A stretch of 64,000 nt of DNA from Callorhinus ursinus (GCF_003265705.1 NW_020313255.1:319013-383012); one strand, 5' to 3'. Positions 47,251-59,420 are shown, counted from the stretch's first letter. Notes: generated by a model from the sequence alone, not told the origin. Made by a program: numbers and translations.

Positions 47251-47675
47251 AGGGGCCAGGGGCGCCCAGGAAAGGGGCCCGCCGGGGCCAGCAGGGAGAG
47301 ACGGCGGATGCGCAGCCGCGCGGCCGGCCTCGGACCCTGGCCCGGGCCTCTCCGCCCCGGGAGGGCCGGGCCGGGTCGGCGCGCTCGGGCGGAGGCCGGG
47401 CGTCCCGAGCGGGGCCCCGCGCCCGCCGGCCGGGAGGGAGAGAGGGAGGCGCCCGGGGCCCCGCTCGCAGCCCCGCTCGGGGCGGCGCGGGCGCGGGCGG
47501 GTCGGCGCCTCCCCAGGCCGGGCCCCGCCGCCTCCCCGGCCGGGAGGGCGCGCCGCGCGAACTTGGGCTGCGGGCGGCCGGCGGGCACTGCGGCAGGGAG
47601 GCGGCGGGGCGCGCCGCGGAGTTTGCGGGAAGTGCGGCGGCGGCCACCCGGCCCGCGGCGCCAAGTTGGGCGTAC

Positions 47676-47880
47676 CTGCGGGCGCCCGGCCCGGTCCGGC
47701 CTGCGGCGGCAGGAAGTCTCGCGTCCCCGCGCTCCGGCTCACATGGACTTTCTCCGGCCTCGCCCAGCACCGGCCGCACCGCGGCGGGCGGGGCGCGGGG
47801 AGGCGCCGCGGGCCGTTTAAAGGGACAGCGCGCCGTCCGCGCGCGCGCACTCGCCGCCCCGGGGCGCGCCGCCCCGCCGC
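47676..47880 (-). other. Candidate distal non-coding first exon of NACC2
   Basis: The minus strand within the island ends with GCAG|GTACGC at 47676. The 5' end is unknown. The exon would contain an ATG directly followed by TGA (47744-47739), a minimal start-stop upstream frame. No transcript evidence. Confidence 0.4.
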
Positions 47881-48300
47881 CAGGTGGGAGCCGGGGCGGG
47901 CGGGGGCAGGCGCCGGAGGCGGGGAGGGGGCGAGGGGGCGCGGGGCGTCCCGGGGGGGGGTTGCGGCGGGGCGGGGGGGGGGGGTCCTCGGCCCCTCCGC
48001 GCAGCCTTCCCCCCCTCCGCCCCCCCCCCCCCGCAGCGTCCCGCCCTCCGCCGGACACGGGGCCGCGCCGGACCCACGCCCTCCCCCGCCCTCCGGCCCC
48101 CGCACGGAGCCGCGCAGCCCCGGAGCCCCGGGCCCTGGAGCGCCCCCTCCCCGCGGCGACCGAGCTTGCACCGAGCAGCCTCCGCGAGGCGGCGCCAAGT
48201 GGGACTGCTGGCGGGAGGGCGTGCAAGGAAAGCGGGGGTGCGGGAGCGGCCGTTGGGCGAGCCCGACGCCGGCCCCCGGGCCTCCTGCTGGGGCAGCGAA

Positions 48301-49815
48301 CTTGGCCGGGTCCGCTTTCAGGCCTGGCGGGATCCGGGCACACTGGCGCGTTATTGTGATTCATTCTCACCATCCGCCCCTCCCCTCCCACCCCTGCGCC
48401 TTCAGGTTTGTCCAAGGCCACGCTCCTGTGGACAGAGGTGCGCCTTTAAGTAAAACAGGCCACGCACCCAAAGGGACCCACAAACGCCCCCTTCTAAGTC
48501 GCCCCCACCCTAATCTGGGGTCTGGGGTCAGGACAGGCCACAGTGGTCCTCCTGGGCCAGGGGAAGCGTGGCTCCCTGCCTCCCACAAGGGTCCTTATGG
48601 GAAAATGGGGGTGGTACCAGAACAGTGATCTTGAGCGTGGGGTCACCAGGAGGAGGGGATTAATGTGAAGAACAAGGTGCCCACTCCTTCCCCAGAGAAT
48701 GTTCTGGACCCCTTGGGGGTCGGAGGCTAGGGCTAAAGCCCTGCCAGACTTTTAGCCAAGGTCATTCGTAGGACAATGGTCAGAAGCTGGTCCAAGTGCT
48801 TCTGTCCGCAGCCTCAAGCTAAGTCCTTCACCTTGATCATAGACTAACCCCCAACCCCAACTTGTGGGTCTGCACAGAAAACATCCTCCCACCAGCTCAC
48901 TTCTGTCTTGCCCTCTGGGTGAATGGGTCTGACACCCCCAGACCCCCACTCAGACCTAAACAGGGTCCTAGTTCCCTCACCCCGGACCAGTCCAGGCTGC
49001 TCCCACTTCCAAGCCCACGGGGCAGTCTGACTTGTCCAGGAGGCCTCTACCCACTAGAGACAGTCATGTGGTTTGGCATGTGGTCACATGGTTCAGGAGG
49101 TGCAAGGTGAGGGAGACTAAGGTAAACCTCCAGCACCGACCCAAGTGCTGCTTGCAGAAGGCTCTGGGACAGGTGGGGGCCAAGGGCTGGGTGCCTCCAG
49201 ATCAGCCCTGAAGCCTTGGGATTCCCGCTGGCTCCTAAGTTCTGTGGACCATCTCGGCAGTGCAAACACCCTACCCCACCAGCGCCCTGGGAATTGGGGC
49301 TTCTACAGATGACATGGGGAGCAGGGACAGACTAGTCTCTGGGCCCTTCCACCCCAGGGTGAGGCCCCAAAAGCTCTCCACTAGGCCCCGAGGTCCTCTC
49401 GTGGCAGCCCTGGGGTCACTGTGTGGATGAGGACCCACAGAGGGTCTGGAGGTGTGACCGCCCCCCCGCAGGCGGTGAAGACTGGGCGTGGTGGCCCCTG
49501 TCTGAGTGCACTCCTTCGGGGAGCCTGCTCACCTGGGGAGGCAGTTCACAGTTGGCACATTCTGATTGTTTCCATCACTTTGCTTTCTAAACATCAAAGG
49601 AAGTCTTTCTTCTTCAATGGAGGACATTTGGAAAACATTGAGGAGTTTTTAAAAGGCAACAGATAACCAGAAACCTGTTTCCCAAGGGTAACTAACAAGA
49701 TTTGGTGCAGTTTCCATGTGTCTGGGTGTGAGTCTACCGCATGTGCACATTTTAAATGCCAATCCTTTCGCCTGTGAACTCACGTCCAGGCCTGGGCTGT
49801 GTGTCCCGTGCGCGC
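48301..49815. other. Flank upstream of the CpG island, nothing recognised
   Basis: No named repeat, exon or RNA gene supported. Probably upstream or intergenic if the island is the NACC2 promoter. Confidence 0.5.
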
Positions 49816-49819
49816 TCTG

Positions 49820-49975
49820 GGCGCACTGTCTAACTTTTATGCTGCGACAACCCTGTGAGGCTAGCTCTCTCTCTCTACTCCTGTTTTGCTAATGAGAATA
49901 ATGCGGCTCCGGAAGAAAGTGCAGCCTGGAGCTCGCTCAGCCAGGGCTCCCAGCAGGCACCCAGGGTGCGGCCTG
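49820..49975 (+). repeat. MIR element
   Basis: 'aacttttatgctgcgacaac', 'cctgtgaggctagctc', 'ctcctgttttgctaatgag' follow the MIR order ('cacaacaaccctgtgaggtagg...ccattttacagatgag'). Confidence 0.75.
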
Positions 49976-49979
49976 TGCA

Positions 49980-50925
49980 CCTCCTGCCTCCATTTTGAGC
50001 ACTGTGAGTTAGACGCTGCGCACTGTCAGCCTGGTGCTGGCTGATAGGGGGACGGGGTGGCCACAGTCCCCTCTTGAGGGATTTGATTAGCGCTGCAGCC
50101 CCTCTGTGATTCCAGTGAGGGTCTCCTTAGCTCAGGAAGGCCCAGCCCGGCATCTGGTCCTATAGCTGATCCAGAGAGCATCGGGCTGGAGGGAAGAGGG
50201 AAGTCACAAGAGCTACATCTGCAAACGGATTAGCCAACGAGGTGGGGTCTCAGGAGTGGGGGCCCGGGTGCACCCGGGAGCAAGGCAGAGAGCCAATGCC
50301 TGGCCACCTGTCTGTCCTCCCCTGGATGCCGCAGGCCTTTCGCAGCCCTGCAGGTGGCTGAGTGGAAAGCTGACTACTCGGTGCTGGCCATCCATCGAGG
50401 AGGGATCTGGGGGAGCACCGTTCTCCTCCCAGGGCTCCCCTGGCCACACACACCCCAGACTCTACTTCCTCCACGGTTCTTTCCCAGGCTTCCTCCATGA
50501 GGGGTTTTGGGGGTCAGGTCTTCGTGCTCTGCTGCATCTGTTCTGGAAGACACTGAGCTCCTCCATCCTAGGTTTGTCTCGAAGAAGGATTAAGGCCCAT
50601 CAAACACATCCAAGACTCACTCAGCCAGCTGCCTTCTCAACTCCCCCCTCTGGGTGGCTGATGGCCACCTCTGTGCCGTGGCCGGAGAGAGCCCCTCACC
50701 ATGCCCCACTCCTGCTCCCCCTGCCTCATCTGCTTCGGCAAATGGCCCCTCACCCTTTGGGCAGCTCAGGCCAAACACCTCTTTATCCGTTCACCTTTCT
50801 CACATCCCAGGTCCAGTCTGTCCCCTAGGCCCACAGTTCCACCGTACACCTGACCCTTTCGCACACCCACTATCTCTCTGCTACCCTCCCGGTCCAATCC
50901 CCTTTTCCTCAAGTTACTGCAGCAG
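49980..50925. other. Intergenic-type sequence, nothing recognised
   Basis: No gene or repeat supported. Confidence 0.5.
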
Positions 50926-50929
50926 CCCC

Positions 50930-51490
50930 GAAGCTGGGCTTCCCCTGTCTCCCCCCCACCCCGTTGCCCCTGTCCGGGTCTTGTACCACATAGGAGTATA
51001 GAGACGCCTCTGAACATGTCAGACCACAGCCCCCCTCTGCTCAGATCCCTCAGTGCCCCCCCATCTCCCACACAGAACTTGAGCCCAAGTCTTTGCAACA
51101 GCCAAGACCTGGGTCCCCACCCCACACTCACCCCTACTTGGCCCCTGTGCAGCTCCAGCACCCCAACCCGGCCCGAGGGACTTTGCACCTGCTGTCCCCA
51201 CTACCCATACCTTCTCCCCCTCTCACCATGTCTTTGAGACGACTCACTTCCTTTGGGTCTCTGCCCAGTCATCCCTGGGGCCTGGGCCTTCCCTACCCTC
51301 CCATAAAGCAGAGCCAGATGGGCCGTTGCCCGCAGACTCCCTGGCCCAACCCTGGTGCTAACCCCCTCTGACACTCACAGCCCCCTTCTGCCCCCGCCCC
51401 CACGGGTACTGGCTCCCCGTATTGTTCACCACCCCACCCCTGGCCCAGTGGGGTGCCTGGTACAGGTCAGCGGACCATAGACATCCGCAG
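50930..51490 (+). repeat. L2 LINE, 3' portion
   Basis: 'acatgtcagaccacagcccc', 'ctgctcagatccctcagtg', 'gggactttgcacctgctgtc' and 'cctttgggtctctgccc' follow the order of L2 ('gtcagatcatgtcactcccctgctcaaaaccct...ctttgcacttgctgttcc...caggtctttgctc', each in short pieces). A terminal 'ctccccgtattgttcacc' fits its end. Confidence 0.75.
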
Positions 51491-51494
51491 CGTG

Positions 51495-52610
51495 TGGGAG
51501 CCTGAGGGGTACTGTGCCCTCGCTGATGAGGGGCCAGAGCCCCTGTCCACCTGCCTGAGTCTCGGTGCCTCTCTCCTGCCTGAGCGTCCAGAGTCTCCAG
51601 TCAGCAGGTGGGGAAGCAGTAGCCTGGGGACCCCAGGGTCAGACCCTCGGCCGGGTCTGTTGGCGTGAGAACAGACTCCAGCCCCATAAATGGCTTCCCC
51701 AGGAGGTGAGCCGAGTGGGAGCTGGCCGCCCACAGCGCGTCCTTGCACCTGGGTGCCTGGGCCAGGCCTGTGCAGGGAGAGCAAAGGGAGGGTGTCTGCG
51801 CCCCTTGTTCCCCTCCTGCCGGGTCAGCACAGAAGCAAGGCCACCGAAAAGCCTTTGGCGCCATGGCACTCTCGGGAGGAAGCCTCTTTTATCGGCCAGA
51901 GAAGTTCACGGGGCCAAAGTAAACGCCTGACGGTGGGTCCCTAACCCTCCCTCGGAAGCTGCCCCAGGTGGGCTCTTCCTCCGCTCTAATGGGCAGCGGC
52001 CCATGGAGGGTTTTCCTGCCATCGCCCCGAGCGCCTGCGTTCCCAACAAAGGCTAAGTCAGGGAAGACCCCAACCCCGAGACCAGGGTAGCTGCCAGAAA
52101 AGTGGTGAGGCTCCATTCCACCCCCCTGCCCCCGGGAAGCTCTGGGAGAGGCCCTGGCCGCCTGTTTGTGGCCACACGTCAGCGGCCCACAAAGGACCCC
52201 TTTGTTGTGATCCTGCCCTGTGCCAGCCAGGCAGCGCGGGGGGTGCTGAATGCCCAGGCGCTCGGGCCGTCCCCTCACAGCCAGGGCTTGAGGAGGGCCC
52301 CCAGACTCGGGGAGCAGCCCTGCCGCATGAAGCTAAGCAGGGGCAGGAACCGGCTGCACACCCCAACCCCCGGACTTGCCGTCCAAGTCCGGCCCCCACT
52401 TGGAGCAGTTGGTGGGTTTGGCCCACCCCATCCCCAGTTTCAGATTCAAATTGAGGCCAGCAAACAGTCCAGCCGGATCCTGTGGCCTACCCCCCTCCAG
52501 GACCTCTGCCTGGGACCCCAGGGTGGCACTGCCGAGGCTTCGGGGGCAGCCAGAGTCCACAGGACAGAGGGAGTAAGAACACCACACCTCATGGCCGCCC
52601 AGGGCCGCAG
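51495..52610. other. Intergenic-type sequence, nothing recognised
   Basis: No gene or repeat supported. Confidence 0.5.
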
Positions 52611-52614
52611 TGTT

Positions 52615-52905
52615 GCAGGATTCTTGTCTCACAGAGTCGAAGAACGGATCTCGGGGACACCAAAGAGTGAAGTGAAGTGAAAGTGAGAACAGAACAGAAA
52701 GAAAAGCTCTCTAGAGTGCGTGTCCTCCATGGGTTGCCACCGGGGGAGGCTAGGGTCAGCCTTTTATGGAACACTGACCGGGGAACTTGGTAAATATCTT
52801 GTCTACACGGTGTAAGAGGAATGAGGGTGTTCCAGTAAGTATCATGAGCACAAACAAGGCATTCTTTCTGTCCGGTTAATATCTCTTCTGTAACATTTCT
52901 CCACA
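52615..52905 (-). mobile_element. Possible LTR fragment, reverse orientation
   Basis: 'gattcttgtctcacagag', 'gaaaagctctctagagtg', 'gggttgccaccgggggagg', 'gtcagccttttatgg', then AT-rich sequence with 'ggttaatatctcttctg' has the look of a carnivore endogenous-retrovirus LTR in reverse. I cannot name a family and no viral genes are present. Confidence 0.35.
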
Positions 52906-52909
52906 TCTG

Positions 52910-53925
52910 GGATTTCTGTGAGCCTGGTCACTAGCCCCCTGCCCCTCTCTCCCTACCCAGCCCCGCCTGTCCCTGACTCAACAAGGCACAGGACACCGGG
53001 CAGGGACCCCTGGGGGCCATCTGCCCCAGGGCCCTGGCTACCCTCCTGCCACTGCCCAGCTCAGGACATCAGGCCCTGGCTCCTGTCTGGGCTCCTGTCT
53101 GGGCGGCAGTGGCCAACCTTGAACACAGCCCACACGCCTCCCCAGGAAACTACCTCACTTTGGCTCCTGGACACTGGGGGCCTGCCCACGGGACAGCATT
53201 GTGTGCACTCCTGCAGGAGGGGAAGAACAATGGAAGGTGCTGGCAGGCCCTGCCCCTCCAACAAAGGGGCCAGCACCCCAGCTTCCCCGGAGCCAGGCCC
53301 GCCTGGCCCATCAGAGGCCCCCCAGGTCCCTCTGCCATTCCTCCTCTTACCATGGTTATTCTGGAGAATCGGCAGCCCCTCCACCCCTGGGGGTGCCCCC
53401 ACCCGCCTCTGGGGACACGCCGGGCTGCAGGGCACTTACATGGGCCTGGGACACAGAGGCCCACGTGGTCACTGGTGGCTCTCTTCGGGTGTCACGCGGC
53501 GCTCTCAGAAGCCCAGTGTGGCGTGCAGGCCCCGGCAGCCCCTGGCTCTGCCTGCCAGTCACCCATCACCCTGTCTGTGCGGGGCCTGCGTTAGGAGGCA
53601 TCAGCCCACACTGGAATGGGGACCAAGTGTGTTCTGCAGTGAATCTGGCAAGAGAGTCCTGGGGTTGAGGCCGCAGCCCCCCACCCCCGGCCAGTCCACG
53701 TGCCCCTGCAGACGATGAAGACCCTGTATGAGAAGGGGATTTCAAACCTCCGTGTTTCTGATGGAGAGTCTGGTTGTCCTGCAGACACAGGAGCTGGGGG
53801 CTCAGGAGGTATCCAAGGATGAGAAGCATGGAGGAAGAGGGGGAGGGGCAGCCAAAAGGGAGAGAAGGGCTGACGGGGCCTCGCTCTGTGCCCAGTGAAT
53901 TCCCTCCAGGCCTGAGCAGCTGGCC
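52910..53925. other. Intergenic-type sequence, nothing recognised
   Basis: No gene or repeat supported. Confidence 0.5.
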
Positions 53926-53929
53926 TCTG

Positions 53930-54200
53930 CCCACTGCCCAGCTTCCGTCCTCCTCCCACCCACCCACGCTTTCCTTGTAGCACACAGGCTGCCAGTCTGT
54001 GCCCACGACCACAGGGCCTTTGCACCTGCAATCCCCTGCCTGGGCTCCCCCTCTCCCTGTGTTGGCAAGTGAACTCTGATTGGCTCATCCTTTAGGTGGT
54101 CTACTCAGGTCCTCAGGGAAGCTGTCGGGACCCCCCAGCTGGTTCTCACAGCATTGGGCCGCCTCCTGGGGTGCACTTCTACACTCCAGCAGATGGTTTA
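53930..54200 (+). repeat. L2 LINE fragment
   Basis: 'accacagggcctttgcacc', 'cccctgcctgggctccccc', 'tcctttaggtggtctactc' match the same L2 segment as at 51180-51260. Confidence 0.65.
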
Positions 54201-54569
54201 ATCTGGCCCCTAGGGTGAGGAGACACACTTGGTAAGAGAGGCCAAGCCAGAGCGCAGGCAGCCTGGGAGGGTGGCAGGCAAGGCCCATCCGCATTGTGTG
54301 TGTGTCGGGGGGCGAGGGGGGACAGGCCACACACCTGCCCCCAGAGAGCGGGGAGACCTAGCTGTCCTTGAGCACGGCTGTGTGCCAGGCCCGGTGCTCG
54401 GCCCTGGGACGCGGTAGAGAGTAAGGTGGGCTGGGGCTACCCTCCTGGGCCTTCTGTCTGAGTCAGGGGCACAGTTGGTTAAACCCCCAGAAGGCCATGG
54501 ACTAGAAAGTGCTTGGCACACAATGAGGTGCTTCATGCAGTAGGACGTCAGAGTTGGAACCGGAAACCA

Positions 54570-55025
54570 GCCAGAGCGGCCACCATGGAGAAAGGTGTGT
54601 GGTTCTTCAAGAATTAAACAGAATTACATGTGATGCAGCAGTTCCGCTTCTGATGTGAGTCAAAATTGGGAGCAGGGTCTCAAAGACTTACTTGTGCCCC
54701 ATGTTCACGGCACCGTTCACAATGGCCAAGGGGTGAACACAACCCAAGTGTCCTTCGATGGACCAAATGTGGTCTTCCCGTGCAGTGGAGTAGCGTCCAG
54801 ATCCGACTTACTGAAATAGCTAAGGAGTCACCCTCTGGAGACGGGGCAGGGGGTGGGGAGGAGGGGCGAGGGGGGTCCCAGTTCAGTGGGGACTGTTTAC
54901 TCCAGGAAGAGGAACACGGTCTGGGGACGGCTGCACAGCAGTGTGGATGCTCAGGATGCCCCTGAGCTGTGCGCTTAAAAGCACTGAAGACATAAATCTG
55001 ATGCCTATTTTCACAAGAAAACACC
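54570..55025 (+). repeat. GC-shifted L1 3'-end fragment
   Basis: 'gttcacaatggccaaggggtg', 'acccaagtgtccttcgatgg', a G-rich polypurine tract at 54845-54880, 'gctgtgcgcttaaaagcac' and an A-rich end match the L1 ORF2 C-terminus and 3'UTR, like the copies at 31600 and 37610. Confidence 0.8.
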
Positions 55026-55029
55026 AAAT

Positions 55030-58000
55030 GCTGTGTAGACACAAGTGGAGGAAGCGGCCCTCCAGGCTAAGTGGACATGGAGGGGGACAGGCTCCCGGTG
55101 GGGCAGGGGGAGGTGGGAGGTGTGGAGGGAAGGGGTCGCTGGCAGGGCTGGTCAGCGGGGCCAGGAGTCTGCGCGTTCTGCACCGGGCAAGCCTCCTGAC
55201 CCTGTGCGTGAGGGTAAGAGGTCTCCTGGTTGCTGGGTTCCAGGAGACCCGCTGGGGACCCTCCCGGGAGTCCAGGGAGGGCCGAGGGGGTGAGGACCCG
55301 AGGAGGGAAGCCAGAAGGACCGAGGTGGGAGACCAGTGATGTCCATTCCCTTAGACGGGAAGCTAGGAGGACAGTTTGGGGGAATCAAGCCTTCTGTGTG
55401 GGCCACAGGAACTCCTGGGGAGTTCCCACTTGGGTCACACGGCCCCAGGCGTCAGACCTGATGCGGCCAGGGGTCAGTGCATGGGGACGGAGGGCCCTCC
55501 TGTCACTGGTGGTCATCACTGCCCCAAATCCAGTGGTCCGCCCCTGGTCTTCCCTTGACGCCTCAGCATCTGGCCACAAGGTTGAACTGCCCCCCTCCAC
55601 CAAGCACTTAGTGGCTTCTGGAGGCGCTCTGCTATTTTGGGTCGTCCCCCACTTGTGGCCCCTCCTCCTCTGCGCAGCCCTAGGCCCCTGTCCTGCTGAG
55701 GGGACCCCCCCCAGGCGGCCAGGGTGCACGTGAGGATCTGAGGTGCGCTGGTCCTCACTGGGATCCATGGGGAGCGCCATGGGGCCCAGCTGGCCTGCCT
55801 TCCCCACTGCCACTGTAGGACCAGGGCTGGCTGCCAGCCGTGGACCCAGAGCACTCGGGGCTGGATGGGGGCACGTGACGAATGGAGTACAGTCCCCGGG
55901 CAGGAAGGCTGGGTCTGGGGTCACACATACAGGCTACAGCTCACTCGCCAGGAGCTTCCTCCTGCTGCCAGGCAGCCTACGGGCGGCTGGGCCCCACAGA
56001 TTCAAATCTGGGTCTGGTCTTGTGAGGAAGACCAGGAGCTTGGTGGTCTGGAGGCATGGTAAGAAAAAACCCTTCATTTTCAAGGGACAGCCGGGGGTGG
56101 TGGGGTCTGCACAGAGAGCCGAGGTGTGTCCACCAGCAGAACCCTCCCCTCGGGGACGGGCTGGACTCACCCCTAGACCGCATTAGAGGTCTGGGTGCCC
56201 ACAGGTCGAACCGCACAGAGGTAGGACCCTTGGGCTGAAGGCTACCCATAAATCAGGGCCTCCTGAGGGGGTACAAGGTGCCCTCCCCGTGGGCTGGGGG
56301 CCGTCCCGCACCGTGGGCTCCCTGCTCAGTCCTACTGCTCTGGGAGCCATTGCTCAGTGGCCGTGCCCCTTGATGGGCACATCCCTTCTGAGGAGCTGTA
56401 CATGGTGCTGGGCGTACCCCTTCCAAGCCCCCACCAGCCGTGTCCCTGCTCCTGAGCCCACGGCAGGCATGGCCTGACCCTGAGATGGGGCCTCTGGAAA
56501 TGGCGTGGGGCCTGGGGCCAGGGCGGTGGTTGGGGGGGTTCTGTGGGACAGACCGGGTGTAACTCTACTCCCCCTTCCTGCCCCCACTGCCATTCTGGCT
56601 CCCAGGAGAACCAAGTCCTCTGCCCTGTGTCCCCAGTCCTGCAAACGGCCTTGCTCAGAGGGGCAGGACAGAGGAGGGCCCCAGGGCTCTACTCTCCGAC
56701 CCTGGCCCAAATGAGACTCCAGGGCTCGGGCAGACAGGAGGGGGAGCCCTGGCCTGCAGCTGGTCATCGAGAAGGGTGGCCCTGAGCTGGTAGGAGGGCC
56801 AACTGATCAAGCTCCTGATGTCACCCCATGTGGCCGTCCAGGGGAGGGCCCTCCTGCTAATAACCTCACCTCCAAGGAAGAGTCAAAATGGCTGTGCACT
56901 GTCCCCCTTCCCTGCCTGGGTGGGTCATGTGGCCCATGGGGTCCCCTTAGATGGCCACAGTCTGGGCTCCCCCAGGGAAGGAAGCCAAGAGTGACAGATG
57001 GACGGACAGCCCTGGCCCCTGGAGGACCCAACCGTCTGCTCTGGGTGGTGCTTGGAGCTGCAGGGTGGACCACAGCCCCAGTCCCGGCTGGCCAGGGCCA
57101 TTATCCTTGTCATCTGTCCCTTGTCCTGGGAAATTCTGGGTGAGGACCTGGTGGCTCAAATTTGGGCTAGCCGAATGAGGTGGTCAGCCTGGGGGAAGGG
57201 CCAGAGCGGGCCTTTTGGTCACCAGGTGTGGCCTTAACTCAGGCCTAGGCTTTGTGCTAACGGACAAGTCCCCGTGGCAGCTGGAGCCCCAGCCCCACCA
57301 GCGAACTCCCACCCCACAGCCCTGTGTCTGCTGGGTCCCAGGACCTTCAAGCAGGGAACTAGGTGCTTATGACACCATTGGGAAGCCAGGCTTCCAGGAA
57401 TGCGTCCCGGAACATTCCAGAGCACTTTGTGAAGGGGCTGGTACCTCTATGCAACGCGGGGGGCATCAGCAGGGACACTGGCTTCAATTTCGCAGGCCGC
57501 AGTGCAGGGTCAGGAAGCCAGCACCGCCCAACACTGCACCCCTGCGCACCCCTGACCTCACCTGCCAGGAGCCCAGGAATACATCTCGGGGAGTGCAGCC
57601 GACAAGGTCGCGCCCGCCCTGCATTTGGAATGACACACCAGGGGAGCCAGGGGCAGAGCCCCTACCGGACTCACAGCGAGAGCAAAGGAAGAGTGAAGGT
57701 GCGTGAGGGTGCAGGGCCCTGGCCCCCCACCCCAGCCAGGGCTTCTCCTGAGCGGGAGCGCACCTGGCTCCACGTAGGTGTGTGAGCAGGTATGGACACC
57801 TCTCCTTGACCACCTACAAAGCTGCCCAGGGGAGGGATTTGCCCAGAGCATTTTGCTGAAGGGCCGAACAGACCTCGGGGTTTAATACTATTTGTCGTAT
57901 AACCCACCTCTCCTTCAAAACCCCAGGCAGAGCCCGCTCATCATCAGGGTGTTAATTCTCGTGACTGGAACATGTCTGCAATCCAGGCCAGAGGTTCCTA

Positions 58001-58378
58001 AACTTCCCTGAGAGGTGGTGGCCACGCTGGACAGCTACGCCCACCCTGGCAGGGGCGGCCTCCCTGGTTAGCATCAGCACACAGACCCCACTCCAGGCTC
58101 GAAGGGGCACCAGGAGCTCAGTGCTGGGTCCATGGCTCGCCCACCTCCCACTTACTGGCTTGCAGACCAACCCTTGGCCCCGCGGTTGCACCGAGGGTGG
58201 GTCCTCCTTTAGCCGCTGGGGAGACTGCGGGAGCTGCCCTGGAGATGAAGACTTGCTCACCTGGCCCCCAGACTCCTGAAAAGCCCTTCTCTGAGGGCAG
58301 CCTCGGTTTCCCCCAGACCACCTCCTGTAGCCGGGAACACCAGCCCGAAGGCCTCAGAGCTGACAGGCCAGCCGTTCT
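55030..58378. other. Intergenic-type sequence, nothing recognised
   Basis: A long GC-rich stretch without a gene I can support. Words near 57985 ('cagaggttcctaaac') hint at an ancient DNA-transposon fragment but are too short to call. Confidence 0.45.
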
Positions 58379-58379
58379 C

Positions 58380-58413
58380 GGGCAGGGCAAGGCAGGGCAG
58401 GGCAGGGCAGGGC
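58380..58413. repeat. (GGGCA)n short tandem repeat
   Basis: About six GGGCA units with one variant. Confidence 0.9.
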
Positions 58414-58649
58414 GGGACAGAGGAGCGTGTGTGGGCTGGGGCACCCGCTGCCGCGTGCTGCCGTGCGGTGAGCTCCGGCCGGGCCTCCACGGGGGCTGGT
58501 GGGCAGATGCAGCGGCCAGAGCAAGGGCTGCCTGGGACCCTGCGGCCCCAGGGGGTCTGCTGTGCCCCGGGGCCATCTGAGGCCGTGCCCTGCAGCCCGG
58601 GGACATCTGTGAGTCCTCGGAGGCCAGCTTGGGTCCCTTCCACAGAAGG

Positions 58650-58855
58650 AAACTGGGTGAATATTTTGGTTTCGCAGCAGCGGCTGCGGAACCCGTGGTT
58701 CTCTGTGCGAGTGAATTAGGGCAGCACCGCATCGGCTTCCGTGTGCCTCCCCTCAGTTTAAATTGGATGCTCCGATCTTCTGCTTCTTTTGTCCTAAATT
58801 TCTCTCCAACATTTTGTGCAGCTGTTAAGCTCCCGAGAAGGCTGAGGGGTGGGCA
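58650..58855. promoter_or_regulatory. Balanced-composition islet, candidate conserved non-coding element
   Basis: 'gggtgaatattttggtttcg', 'gtgcgagtgaattagggc', 'cagtttaaattggatgctcc', 'cctaaatttctctccaac' form unique sequence, not a recognised repeat. Inferred only. Confidence 0.3.
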
Positions 58856-59230
58856 CCCACCCCCTCCCAGGAGGGATGGCAGAGCCTGGCCAGTCATGCC
58901 AGGGTGGGCACAGCAGCTGGGGGCATTCTGTGCCCCCCACAAGCTACAGGTGAGAGCTGGGCACACACTGGCTGGGGTGGAGGGCTGGGGACCCCCGCCG
59001 AGTCAAGGGCAGGCGCTCCAGGGCCAGGTCCTGGGTGGCATGCTACCTTCCCAGGAGAAGTCAGCAAAGGGCAGGCACCTACCCCCCTGGACACTGCCGG
59101 AGGGAAACGTCCTGCCTATGAGGCTGAGCTTGCGGGGCGCTGAGTGGCCCTGGACACAGTCTTTCAAAAAGTGAGCGTCAGGCCCTCGGGGCCCAAGGAA
59201 CAACGTGCTGCATCGGAATGTGTTTCCTCA

Positions 59231-59420
59231 GGGGCCTGGATGGCTCAGTCCGCTAAGCTTCGGCTCAGGTTGTGATCTCAGCCTCATGGGATCGAGCCCC
59301 GCGTCGGGCTCCACGCTCAGTACGAGTGTGCTTGATTCCCCCTCTCCCTCTCCCTCTGCCCCTTCACCCTACGTGCGCGCGATCTCTCTCTCTCAAATAA
59401 TGAATACATCTTAAAAAAAA
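59231..59420 (+). repeat. CAN-SINE, forward, diverged
   Basis: 'gggcctggatggctcag', 'gggatcgagccccgcg', a CT tract and 'tctcaaataatgaatacatc' plus an A-run. A short possible target duplication AATGTGT lies on both sides. Confidence 0.88.

Larger units (their letters stand above)
47050..48300. promoter_or_regulatory. Strong CpG island, candidate main NACC2 promoter (possibly bidirectional)
   Basis: Dense CpG and GC-box-like GGGCGG/CCGCCC words run for about 1.2 kb with no interspersed repeat. On the minus strand CCCGCAG is followed by GTACGC (last exon base 47676), a good splice donor for a NACC2 first exon. On the plus strand GCCAG is followed by GTGGGA near 47881, a weaker donor for a possible divergent transcript. 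Assignment to NACC2 rests on gene order and strand only. Long open frames here come from GC bias. Confidence 0.6.

Noticed and set aside
47119..48628. Three open frames of 359-482 codons on both strands of the CpG island
   Set aside because: Stop codons are rare in such GC-rich DNA. The translations are Pro/Arg/Gly/Ala-rich with no recognisable domain and overlap each other on both strands.
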